The notes below the pieces were generated by a model. It saw only the letters and a list, made by a program, of their open reading frames with translations, made no database searches and was not told the DNA's origin. From Segatella baroniae DSM 16972 = JCM 13447 (lineage in GTDB: Bacteria; Bacteroidota; Bacteroidia; Bacteroidales; Bacteroidaceae): a DNA stretch of 64,000 bases. The position numbers and the translations under genes were made by a program. The stretch covers positions 81,042-145,041 of the forward strand of contig NZ_AUFQ01000007.1 in assembly GCF_000426585.1 (NCBI RefSeq), read 5' to 3'. Shown piece by piece: positions 25,692-33,938 of this stretch (positions within the stretch are counted from its first letter, which is position 1; every line of letters begins with the position of its first letter).

Positions 25692-25729
25692 TATCGTTGC
25701 GAAAGCAAAGGCTTGCTTTCGCAACGATA
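25692..25729. terminator. Long perfect hairpin after murF
   Basis: A 17-bp perfect stem (25692-25708 with 25713-25729; left arm TATCGTTGCGAAAGCAA) has a 4-nt loop. No T-run follows on the plus strand, so either it works without one or it acts in RNA processing or stability. Confidence 0.6.
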
Positions 25730-25788
25730 TTGTGTTGAATAATTGTTAAATCTTAGCTATGAAAGCACAATTATTACCAAATAAAAGC

Positions 25789-25796
25789 TATCTTTG
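25789..25796 (+). promoter_or_regulatory. -7 element upstream of glpA, no recognisable -33
   Basis: TATCTTTG matches TANNTTTG, but the sequence 17-23 nt upstream has no TTTG-like box. The operon may therefore need an activator. Confidence 0.5.
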
Positions 25797-25890
25797 TTCC
25801 GTTAGAAGATAAAAACGTTTCGCAACGTAAGTTTTGTTTCTGTTCCATTCGGGTGGATAAAGCCCGTTTATATCATCAAGTTGCATTACA

Positions 25891-27528
25891 ATGGACATGG
25901 ATATCCTTAAAGAATACGATGTCGTCGTTGTCGGCGGAGGAATCACCGGTGCCGGAACGGCCCGCGACTGTGCCATGCGTGGGCTCAAGGTGCTGCTGGT
26001 GGAGAAGTACGACCTCACCAACGGCGCCACCGGACGCAACCACGGCCTGCTGCACAGTGGCGCGCGCTACGCCGTGACCGACCCCGAGTCGGCCTCGGAG
26101 TGCATCAAGGAGAACATGATTCTGCGCAAGATAGCCCGCCACTGCGTCGACGAGACCGACGGACTCTTCATCACCCTGCCCGAAGACGACCTTGCCTATC
26201 AGGCTACTTTCGTAGCTTCATGTCGGAAGGCGGGTATCAGGGCCGACATCATCTCGCCCGAAGAGGCCCGTCGTCTGGAGCCCGCCGTCAATCCGTCGCT
26301 CATCGGCGCCGTCCGTGTTCCCGACGCGTCGGTCGACCCTTTCCGCCTGACGACGGCCAATGTCATCGACGCCCGTCGCCACGGGGCCGACATGCTGACC
26401 TATCACGAGGCCGTGGGCTTCGTTGTGGAGAGCGGCTGCGTGCGGGGCGTCAGGCTGCGCGACAACCACACGGGCGACACTTTCGAGGTGCGTTCGCGCA
26501 TGGTCGTCAATGCCGCGGGCATTTGGGGCCACCTCGTGGCCAGGCTGGCGGGCGTCACGGTCAACATGTTTCCCGCCAAGGGCACGCTGCTCGTCTTCGG
26601 CCACAGGGTCAACGGCATGGTCGTCAACCGCTGCCGCCGGCCCGCCAACGCCGACATTCTCGTGCCGGACGACACCGTCTGCGTCATCGGAACGACCAGC
26701 GACCGCGTGTCTTTCGACACCATAGACCATTTGAAAGCAACCCCCGAGGAAGTGGACGTGCTGCTCCGTGAAGGCGAGAAGCTGGCTCCGGCCCTGGCGA
26801 AGACCCGCATCTTGCGTGCCTACGCGGGCGTGCGTCCCCTCGTGGCGGCCGACAACGACCCGTCGGGCCGCAGCATCAGCCGTGGCATAGTCCTCCTCGA
26901 CCACGAGATGCGCGACGGTCTGGCGGGTCTTATCACCATCACGGGCGGCAAGATGATGACCTATCGCATGATGGCCCAGCTGGCCACCGACCTGGTTTGC
27001 CGCAAGTTGGGCGTCGACAAGCCCTGTCTGACGGCCGTCACGCCGCTGCCTGGCTCCGAAAAGCCCGTGGCCGCGGGCCACACCAGCCGTCGGGCCACCG
27101 AATACAGCACCCACGCGCAGGAAGGACGGCACGGAACGATGACGCGGTTGATAGACGCCGGCAGCGTGGAGACGCGTGCCTTGGTGTGTGAATGTGAGGA
27201 TGTGACGGTGGGCGAAGTGAAGTTTGCCGTCGACAAGCTCCACGTGCGCAACCTCATCAACCTGCGCCGCCGCACCCGCATGGGCATGGGCACCTGTCAG
27301 GGCGAGCTTTGCGCCTGCCGTGGCGCCAACGTGCTCTGCCAGGTGGCCCGCACCGAGCCGCGTGCCGCCGAGCACGACCTGGCCGCCTTCATGGCCGAGC
27401 GGTGGAAAGGGGCCCGTCCCGTGGCTTGGGGCGACACGCTGGGCGAGGCGCAGCTCACCGCAACGATCTATGAAGGCCTCTGCGGCCTCAACCGTCTCTG
27501 TGGAGATGACAAGAAGATAGCCTTATGA
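25891..27528 (+). CDS. glpA: Anaerobic-type glycerol-3-phosphate dehydrogenase subunit A
   Basis: FAD-containing subunit that oxidises sn-glycerol 3-phosphate to dihydroxyacetone phosphate. The 545-residue protein has the N-terminal dinucleotide motif VVVGGGITGAGTARDCAMRG, substrate-site segments (GATGRNHGLLHSGARY, ITGGKMMTYR) and a C-terminal BFD-like [2Fe-2S] domain with paired cysteines (VCECEDVTVGEV and GTCQGELCACRGA). That domain marks the GlpA type over the aerobic GlpD. The start is an ATG two codons before an alternative ATG. The stop overlaps the glpB start by 4 nt. Confidence 0.95.
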   Translation: MDMDILKEYDVVVVGGGITGAGTARDCAMRGLKVLLVEKYDLTNGATGRNHGLLHSGARYAVTDPESASECIKENMILRKIARHCVDETDGLFITLPEDDLAYQATFVASCRKAGIRADIISPEEARRLEPAVNPSLIGAVRVPDASVDPFRLTTANVIDARRHGADMLTYHEAVGFVVESGCVRGVRLRDNHTGDTFEVRSRMVVNAAGIWGHLVARLAGVTVNMFPAKGTLLVFGHRVNGMVVNRCRRPANADILVPDDTVCVIGTTSDRVSFDTIDHLKATPEEVDVLLREGEKLAPALAKTRILRAYAGVRPLVAADNDPSGRSISRGIVLLDHEMRDGLAGLITITGGKMMTYRMMAQLATDLVCRKLGVDKPCLTAVTPLPGSEKPVAAGHTSRRATEYSTHAQEGRHGTMTRLIDAGSVETRALVCECEDVTVGEVKFAVDKLHVRNLINLRRRTRMGMGTCQGELCACRGANVLCQVARTEPRAAEHDLAAFMAERWKGARPVAWGDTLGEAQLTATIYEGLCGLNRLCGDDKKIAL

Positions 27529-28766
27529 CATTCGACTCTATTATAATAGGTGGAGGCCTCGCGGGCCTCACGTGCGCGCTGACGCTGGCCAAGGCCGGAC
27601 AGCGGACGGCCCTCGTCACGGCCGGACAGAGCACGTTGCACTTCCATTCGGGCTCCATCGATCTGCTGGGCTACGACGAACAGGGCCGGACGGTGCTCCA
27701 TCCGCTCGACGCCATACCCGCGTTGGGCGCGTCACACCCTTACCATAAAGTGGCTGACGTGGGCGCGTTGGCCGAAGAGGCCGCGGGACTGCTGGCCTCG
27801 GCCGGCCTTCCGATGGACGGAACGGCGGCCCGCAACCATTTCAGACTCACGCCGATGGGCGTCGGAAAGCCGACGTGGCTGACGCTGCAAGGCCTTGTGC
27901 AGAGCACAGAAGAGCAGACCTTGCCCTGGCGGGAGGTGACTTTCGCCAACATCCGGGGCTTTCTCGACATCCCCACCGAGTTTCTTGTGGACAACATCCG
28001 CCGCATGGGCACCGACGTGGAGGTGAAGCATTTCACCACGCCCGAACTGGAACAGGCGCGTCGCAGTCCGTCGGAGATGCGGGCGACGAACGTGGCCAAG
28101 GTGCTGGCCGACGAGACTTCGCTGCGCCGGGTGGTCGAAGCCATCGACGCGCTGGGGGCCGATGGCGAGGTCGTCTTGCTGCCGGCCGTGCTGGGTATGG
28201 CCGACGCGCGGACCGAAAGTAGCCTGCGGCAGCTCGTGGAAAGGCCGGTCCGCTTTGTCGCCACCATGCCGCCGTCCGTTCCCGGCGTGCGCTTGCAGAG
28301 CCGTCTGCGGCAGACCTATCAGCAGCTGGGCGGCATGTTCTGCGCGTCCGACACCGTGACGGGCGGCTGTTTTGAAGCCGGTCGCCTGCGTTATGTCACC
28401 ATCGGGAACATGCCCGACGAACGTCTCTATGCCGACCACTTCGTGCTGGCCACGGGTTCGTTTCAAAGTAGAGGCCTGATGAGCAACTACCATGGCGTGT
28501 TCGAGCCTGTTTTCGGACTCGATGTCGACGCGGCCGGCGACCGTCGTGCCTGGACGGCCGAATATGTGTACGACGCCCAGCCCTACATGCGGTTCGGTGT
28601 GCGCACCGACGAGCGGCTGCTGACCTGTCGCGGAGGCGCCCGCATCGACAATCTCTACGCGGCAGGCTCCGTGCTCAGCGGCCACGACGCCCTGAAACTG
28701 GCCGACGGCTCGGGCGTCGACATGCTCACGGCCTTGCAGGTGGCCCACAACATTCTTGAAAAGTAA
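27525..28766 (+). CDS. glpB: Anaerobic glycerol-3-phosphate dehydrogenase subunit B
   Basis: 413-residue flavoprotein that relays electrons from GlpA to the membrane subunit GlpC. The N-terminal FAD motif IIIGGGLAGLTCALTLAKAG and the C-terminal FAD-contact segment (NLYAAGSVLSGHDALKLADGSGV region) are present. It is translationally coupled to glpA by a 4-nt overlap and sits 4 nt before glpC, preserving the glpABC order of E. coli. Confidence 0.93.
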   Translation: MTFDSIIIGGGLAGLTCALTLAKAGQRTALVTAGQSTLHFHSGSIDLLGYDEQGRTVLHPLDAIPALGASHPYHKVADVGALAEEAAGLLASAGLPMDGTAARNHFRLTPMGVGKPTWLTLQGLVQSTEEQTLPWREVTFANIRGFLDIPTEFLVDNIRRMGTDVEVKHFTTPELEQARRSPSEMRATNVAKVLADETSLRRVVEAIDALGADGEVVLLPAVLGMADARTESSLRQLVERPVRFVATMPPSVPGVRLQSRLRQTYQQLGGMFCASDTVTGGCFEAGRLRYVTIGNMPDERLYADHFVLATGSFQSRGLMSNYHGVFEPVFGLDVDAAGDRRAWTAEYVYDAQPYMRFGVRTDERLLTCRGGARIDNLYAAGSVLSGHDALKLADGSGVDMLTALQVAHNILEK

Positions 28767-28770
28767 GACA

Positions 28771-30018
28771 ATGGCAGACGAAACACAGATAGAAAGCAAA
28801 AGCGCGTTCAACTTCGAGCAGTGTCTCAAATGCTCCATTTGCACGGTCTACTGCCCCGTCTCGGCCGTGGAGCCCGACTATCCGGGTCCAAAACAGTCGG
28901 GGCCGGACAACGAACGCTACCGACTGAAGGGCATGGAGTTCTTCAACGAGTCGCTCAAACTGTGCCTCAACTGCAAGCGTTGCGAAGTGGCGTGCCCGCA
29001 TGACGTGAAGGTGGGCGACATCATCCAGGCTGCCCGCATCCGATACAGCACCCATACGCCTGGTCTTCGCGACCGCATGCTGGCCAACACCGACTTTGTG
29101 GGCACGCTGGCGCACAACTTCGCGCCGCTCACGAACTTCGCCTTGCGGCTGGCTCCTGTCAAGGCGGTGCTCCATGGCGTGATGGGCATAGACAGGCACC
29201 GCACGTTCCCAGCCTATTCGTTCCATACTTTCGAGCAATGGTACCGCCGGCATGAGGCCGAACAGCAGCGGTTCGGCCGTTTCGTCACCTATTTCCACGG
29301 CTGCTATGCCAACTACAACTATCCGCAGCTGGCCAAGGATTTGGTCAAAATCATGAATGCCTGCGGCTATGGCGTGCATCTGTTGGAGAAGGAGAAGTGT
29401 TGTGGCGTGGCCCTGATTGCCAACGGTCTCTCCAAACAGGCCCGCCGGCAGGGCGAAGTCAACATGGCGTCGATGCGCAAGGCCGTGGCCAAGGGCGAGC
29501 CTGTCCTGACGACAAGCTCCACTTGCACCTTCACCATGCGCGACGAGTACAGCCATCTGCTCGGGATAGACAACGGCGACGTGCGCGACAGCTTGACGCT
29601 GGCCACCCGCTGGCTCTACCGCATGGTGGAGGACGGCCAGCTGAAGCTGGCTTTCCGCCGTGATTTCAAGATGAAGACGGCCTACCACAGCGCCTGCCAC
29701 ATGGAGCGTCTGGGCTGGATTCCCTATTCCACGGGACTGCTGAAGATGATTCCCGGACTGGAACTCGTCATGCTCGAAAGCCAGTGCTGCGGCATTGCGG
29801 GCACCTACGGCTTCAAGAAAGAGAACTACGAAAGGTCGCAGAAAATCGGTTCGGGCGTGTTCAGACAGATTGAAGAGGTGGCCCCCGACTGCGTGTCGAC
29901 CGACTGCGAGACCTGCAAATGGCAGATAGAAATGTCGACCGGCTGCGGTGTGAAGAACCCCATCAGTATCGTTGCCGAAGCCCTCGACGTGGAGGAGACC
30001 CGCCGGATGAATGCTTGA
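28771..30018 (+). CDS. glpC: Anaerobic glycerol-3-phosphate dehydrogenase subunit C
   Basis: 415-residue iron-sulfur subunit that docks GlpAB to the membrane and passes electrons to the quinone pool. It has two [4Fe-4S] cysteine clusters (CLKCSICTVYCPV near 19-31 and CLNCKRCEVACPHD near 65-78). Two later CCG domains (CCGVALIANG and CCGIAGTYGF) bind a further cofactor in related proteins. The ATG at 28771 is used because an in-frame TTG at 28756 lies inside glpB. It is the last gene of the glpABC unit; the glpT-like gene starts 119 nt later with its own -7 element. Confidence 0.95.
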   Translation: MADETQIESKSAFNFEQCLKCSICTVYCPVSAVEPDYPGPKQSGPDNERYRLKGMEFFNESLKLCLNCKRCEVACPHDVKVGDIIQAARIRYSTHTPGLRDRMLANTDFVGTLAHNFAPLTNFALRLAPVKAVLHGVMGIDRHRTFPAYSFHTFEQWYRRHEAEQQRFGRFVTYFHGCYANYNYPQLAKDLVKIMNACGYGVHLLEKEKCCGVALIANGLSKQARRQGEVNMASMRKAVAKGEPVLTTSSTCTFTMRDEYSHLLGIDNGDVRDSLTLATRWLYRMVEDGQLKLAFRRDFKMKTAYHSACHMERLGWIPYSTGLLKMIPGLELVMLESQCCGIAGTYGFKKENYERSQKIGSGVFRQIEEVAPDCVSTDCETCKWQIEMSTGCGVKNPISIVAEALDVEETRRMNA

Positions 30019-30089
30019 AGAAGCCAAAAGGACGTACTTGATTCGTAGGATTTTCATGTTCTGCCAGCCCGGCGCACCTAAATAATCAT

Positions 30090-30097
30090 TAACTTTG
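30090..30097 (+). promoter_or_regulatory. -7 element upstream of the first OPA transporter
   Basis: TAACTTTG, 41 nt before the ATG at 30138. As at glpA, no -33 box is visible. Confidence 0.5.
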
Positions 30098-30137
30098 CAT
30101 ATCGTTGGAAATATTCTGTAACCAAACCTGAATCGTT

Positions 30138-31523
30138 ATGTGGAACTTCCTGACACCTCCAGTGTACAAGACGGAGCAGACCGGCCCAGCAGCCGACGCC
30201 CGTTACAAGGCTTTGCGCTGGCAGGTATTCCTCGGTATCTTCATCGGATACGCGGGTTTCTATATCGTTCGCAAGAACTTCTCGATGGCCATACCGATGT
30301 TGGCGCCTTTCGGGTTCGAGAAAGGCGAGCTTGGCGTCGTGCTTTCGATGAACGCCATCGCCTACGGTTTCTCCAAATTCATCATGGCCAGCGTGTCCGA
30401 CCGCAGCAATGCCCGCCGCTTTCTGCCGCTGGGACTGGTCTTGGCCGCCGTTTCCATGATGTTCATGATCGTGCCTGTGCAGTGGATCGGCCCCGACCAC
30501 AAGGGTCTGGCCATAGCGTTGATGGCGGCGTTGAACTTCCTTGTGGGCTGGTTCAATGGCATGGGATGGCCTCCGTGTGGCCGTGTGATGACCCACTGGT
30601 TCAGCATTCAGGAGCGTGGCACGTGGATGTCGGTGTGGAACTGCGCTCATAACGTGGGCGGAGCGTTGGTCGGTCCGATGGCCGTCTATGGCGCCGTCTG
30701 GTTCGGCAGCTGGTTCTACGGTGCCGACGAGCAGCGCTATTTCCTCATCGGCACTTACCTTTTTCCGGCTTGTGTGGCCATCCTCATCGCCATCGTCGCC
30801 TACAGTCTCATCCGCGATACGCCGCAGTCGTGCGGTCTTCCCTCCATCGAGAAGTGGCGCGACGACTATGCCAAGACCTACAACGAGAAGGCCGAGCAGG
30901 TGTTGAGCACCATGGAAATCTTCAAGACGGTGCTCTCCAACAAGTTCCTGTGGTACATTGCTTTTGCCAATGCCTTTGTATATATGGTGAGATACGGCTG
31001 CCTGGACTGGGCGCCGACCATCCTGACCGAGCAGGGAATCGACATCAAGAACGCCGGTTGGGCCTATTTCGCCTACGAGATGGCCGCCATTCCGGGCACC
31101 ATCATCTGCGGTTGGATGTCAGACCGCCTCTTCCACGGACGCCGCGCCTTGCCCACGATACTCTTCATGGCCGTCGTGGCCGTCTTCATCTTCATCTATT
31201 GGCGGAATTTCGACAACATCAACGTCGTGATTGTCTGCCTCATCGCCATCGGCTTCTTCATCTACGGGCCGGTGATGCTCATCGGCGTGCAGGCCCTCGA
31301 CCTGGCCCCGAAGAACGCGGCGGGCACCGCAGCCGGGTTGACAGGCTTCATGGGCTACGTGTTGGGCACGGCCCTGCTGGCCAATGTGGTCATCGGCTAC
31401 GTGGCCGATGCCGCCGGTTGGAGTTGGACCTTCGTGTTGTTGATCGGCGCCTGCGTCATGTCGATAGTCTTCATGGGCCTCACTTACAAGGAAGAACAAT
31501 ATCTCATCAAGAAGAATCAATAG
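30138..31523 (+). CDS. glpT: Organophosphate:phosphate antiporter, probable glycerol-3-phosphate transporter
   Basis: 461-residue inner-membrane protein of the major facilitator superfamily with about 12 hydrophobic helices. The N-terminal segment FYIVRKNFSMAIPML and the motif GWFNGMGWPPCGRVMTHWF are OPA-family hallmarks, the conserved Arg in the first helix region contributing to phosphate binding. GlpT exchanges glycerol 3-phosphate for phosphate. Placement directly after glpABC supports that substrate, though UhpT or PgtP-like specificity is possible. A second, related transporter gene follows 31 nt later. Confidence 0.88.
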   Translation: MWNFLTPPVYKTEQTGPAADARYKALRWQVFLGIFIGYAGFYIVRKNFSMAIPMLAPFGFEKGELGVVLSMNAIAYGFSKFIMASVSDRSNARRFLPLGLVLAAVSMMFMIVPVQWIGPDHKGLAIALMAALNFLVGWFNGMGWPPCGRVMTHWFSIQERGTWMSVWNCAHNVGGALVGPMAVYGAVWFGSWFYGADEQRYFLIGTYLFPACVAILIAIVAYSLIRDTPQSCGLPSIEKWRDDYAKTYNEKAEQVLSTMEIFKTVLSNKFLWYIAFANAFVYMVRYGCLDWAPTILTEQGIDIKNAGWAYFAYEMAAIPGTIICGWMSDRLFHGRRALPTILFMAVVAVFIFIYWRNFDNINVVIVCLIAIGFFIYGPVMLIGVQALDLAPKNAAGTAAGLTGFMGYVLGTALLANVVIGYVADAAGWSWTFVLLIGACVMSIVFMGLTYKEEQYLIKKNQ

Positions 31524-31554
31524 TCAATCAATCATATCACAATCTATCAATCAC

Positions 31555-33042
31555 ATGGAAAAAATGGATGTTTACAGTTCGTTGGGCTCACAGCGGAAGA
31601 AGTTTCTCAGTTGGCAGATGCGAACAATCTTGGTAACCATGCTGGGCTATGCCATCTTCTACTTCGTAAGAAAGAACTTTTCGCTGGCCATGCCCGGCCT
31701 GACGGCTGAATACGGAATCACCAACAAGAGCTTCGGTTGGATTATCTTCGCCAGTTCTTTGGTCTACGGCTTCTCGCGATTCATCAACGGCTACACGGTG
31801 GACCGCGTCAAGGGGCGCATCGTCATGGCCCTCGGCCTGCTGCTCTGCGCCGCAGCCAACTTCGCCTTCGGCTTCGGTGTCAACCTGAGTCAGGTGTTCA
31901 CAGGCACGACGAGCGGCCCCGACTTCACAAGCGCGCTGATCCTGGTGATGGGAATCACGATAATTCTGAACCAATACTTCCAAGGCATGGGCTTTCCGCC
32001 GTGCGCCCGCATCCTGCCCCACTGGATTCATCCCGCCGAACTGGCAACGAAGATGTCGATATGGAACACCTCCCACTCGATAGGCGCGGCCTTCGCCGTG
32101 ATTGTCTGCGGCTATATCATGGGGTCGATGGGCGCCGACATGAGCGCCAACGCGGAGGTCGTGGCCCGCATTACGGCCAATCTGACCAACAACGACGTGG
32201 CCAACGCGACGACACAGGCGCTGACCTATGCCACGCATATCGGTGCCTGGAAGTGGTGTTTCTGGATTCCGGCCTGTCTGGCGGTGACCGGTGCCGTGTT
32301 CATCTTCGTGGGCTTGCGTGACGAACCCAAGGAAGTGGGCTTGCCCGACCTGCCCGACACGTCGCTCGGAAGCTACTCCGAGGGCATGAGCGGCAAGGCT
32401 CGCAAGAAGTTCGAGTGCGTTATGGTGTGGAGAAACCGCTGGGTCTGGACCTTCTGCATTGCCAACATGTTCGTATATGTGGTGCGTATGGGCGTGCTCG
32501 ACTGGGGCCCCAAGTTCCTGACGGAGAGCCGGGGAATGGACATTTCGACCGCGGGCTGGACGGTGGCGGCCTTCGAGATAGCCGGCATAGTGGGCACCCT
32601 GTTTGCCGGTTGGGCCACCGACCATATCTTCAAGGGCAAGGGTCACCACATGTGCGTGGTGTGCATGCTGGGTGCCGCCGCGTTCATGACGCTCTTCCGG
32701 TTCCTCCCCCAGAGTGCGGGAATCACCATAACGGCGGCCGTTCTCATAGGTGCGGGCTTCTGCATCTACGGCCCGCAGGCCCTCGTCGGTATCGAATTGA
32801 GCAAGCAAGCCACCAAGGAAGCGTCGGCACGAGCCAACGGCATAGCCGGAATCCTGGGCTACATCGGTTCTGGTTTCAGCGGTCTGCTCGTAGGTTACGT
32901 GGCCGACATGTACGGATGGACACGCGTTTTTGAAACCATCATCTTGGTGGCTGTCATCGGAATGCTCATCATCCTCTCGATGTGGCAGGCCCCGCGCGAC
33001 GGCTACGCACGCAGTCAGCAAATCAATTACGACGAAGAATAG
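31555..33042 (+). CDS. Second OPA-family organophosphate transporter (GlpT/UhpT-like paralogue)
   Basis: 495-residue major facilitator protein clearly related to the preceding gene: it shares FYFVRKNFSLAMPGL near the first helix, YFQGMGFPPCARILPHWI, and the pattern DWGPKFLTESRGMDISTAGW in the second half. An insertion (about 200-235: SANAEVVARITANLTNNDVA) between helices is absent from the first copy. Tandem paralogues suggest different substrates, for example glycerol phosphate and a glycerophosphodiester or another sugar phosphate, but sequence alone does not decide. The HAD phosphatase gene begins 3 nt after the stop, which ties the two functionally. Confidence 0.87.
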   Translation: MEKMDVYSSLGSQRKKFLSWQMRTILVTMLGYAIFYFVRKNFSLAMPGLTAEYGITNKSFGWIIFASSLVYGFSRFINGYTVDRVKGRIVMALGLLLCAAANFAFGFGVNLSQVFTGTTSGPDFTSALILVMGITIILNQYFQGMGFPPCARILPHWIHPAELATKMSIWNTSHSIGAAFAVIVCGYIMGSMGADMSANAEVVARITANLTNNDVANATTQALTYATHIGAWKWCFWIPACLAVTGAVFIFVGLRDEPKEVGLPDLPDTSLGSYSEGMSGKARKKFECVMVWRNRWVWTFCIANMFVYVVRMGVLDWGPKFLTESRGMDISTAGWTVAAFEIAGIVGTLFAGWATDHIFKGKGHHMCVVCMLGAAAFMTLFRFLPQSAGITITAAVLIGAGFCIYGPQALVGIELSKQATKEASARANGIAGILGYIGSGFSGLLVGYVADMYGWTRVFETIILVAVIGMLIILSMWQAPRDGYARSQQINYDEE

Positions 33043-33045
33043 ACG

Positions 33046-33918
33046 ATGGAGATGGACTTTGACAAATATATATCGCCCCTTTCGGAGGGGAAACTGATGG
33101 CGGCCTGTGCACGAATCAAGCACGTGGCCCTCGACATGGACGGCACCATATACCTGGGCAGCACGCTGTTTCCTTATACAAAGGACTTCTTGGACATGCT
33201 CACCCGCCACGGAATATCCTACTCTTTCCTGACCAACAACCCCACGAAGAGCAACAAGGACTATCTGGCCAAGCTGGGACGACTGGGCATTGAGGCCACG
33301 GAAGAGCAGATGTACACCTCTTCAATCGCCACCATCGACTACATCCGCCTGAACCATCCCGAAGCCAAGCGCCTCTTCTGCTTGGGGACGCCGAGCATGC
33401 AGGCCGAGTTTGAGAAGGCGGGATTCATCCTTTGCGAAGACAACGCCGAAGACCGGCCCGACATTCTGGTCGTGGCCTTCGACATGACGCTGGCATATTC
33501 GCGCCTGTGCCGTGCCGCGTGGTGGGCGTCGAAGCCCGAAATTCCCTACATCGCGACCAACCCCGACTGGGTGTGTCCCACGGATGAGGAAACGATTTTG
33601 GTGGACTGTGGTTCCATTTGCAAGGCAATAGAGGGGGCGACAGGCCGCCGGCCAGACATCGTGATAGGCAAACCCAACCCGAACATGCTCTATTGCATCC
33701 GCGACAAGTACGGTTTGAAGTCGGATGAAATCGCCATGTGCGGCGACCGCATCTACACCGATGTGGCCACGGCGCAGAACGCAGGTTCGCTGGGGGTGCT
33801 GGTGTTGTCGGGCGAAACCACGTTGGAGATGTCGCTCAAGTACGAGCGTCAGCCCGACATCACGGCCCTCAACATCGCCGAATTTGGCAAACTGCTCCTC
33901 AAGTCGCGAGGAGAATGA
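33046..33918 (+). CDS. HAD-superfamily phosphatase, NagD type (HAD-IIA)
   Basis: 290-residue cytoplasmic hydrolase. Motif I is DMDGTIYLG with catalytic Asp30 and Asp32. Motif II is the FLTNNPTKSN segment, and motifs III and IV are IGKPNPNM and CGDRIYTDVATAQNAG. The large C2-type cap between motifs II and III defines the NagD/PNPase branch, whose members dephosphorylate small phosphoesters such as glycerol 3-phosphate, nucleotides or 2-phosphoglycolate. Its position 3 nt after an organophosphate transporter in a glp locus suggests that it handles imported phosphoesters or relieves glycerol-phosphate excess (inference). Confidence 0.85.
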   Translation: MEMDFDKYISPLSEGKLMAACARIKHVALDMDGTIYLGSTLFPYTKDFLDMLTRHGISYSFLTNNPTKSNKDYLAKLGRLGIEATEEQMYTSSIATIDYIRLNHPEAKRLFCLGTPSMQAEFEKAGFILCEDNAEDRPDILVVAFDMTLAYSRLCRAAWWASKPEIPYIATNPDWVCPTDEETILVDCGSICKAIEGATGRRPDIVIGKPNPNMLYCIRDKYGLKSDEIAMCGDRIYTDVATAQNAGSLGVLVLSGETTLEMSLKYERQPDITALNIAEFGKLLLKSRGE

Positions 33919-33938
33919 AATAAGAAAGGAGGATTTTT

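Larger units (their letters stand above)
25585..25890. other. Intergenic region murF to glpA (306 nt)
   Basis: Contains the 17-bp hairpin at 25692, then AT-rich DNA with a -7 element (TATCTTTG, 25789-25796) for the glp operon. The roughly 95-nt leader after it shows no ORF of note. Confidence 0.7.

Noticed and set aside
30138..33042. The two OPA transporters as a recent duplication
   Set aside because: They share motifs but differ widely in sequence, length and loop content, so they are old paralogues rather than a fresh tandem copy.
31588..33210. 540-codon minus-strand ORF
   Set aside because: Antisense to the second OPA transporter and the HAD gene; it has the same antisense composition bias.
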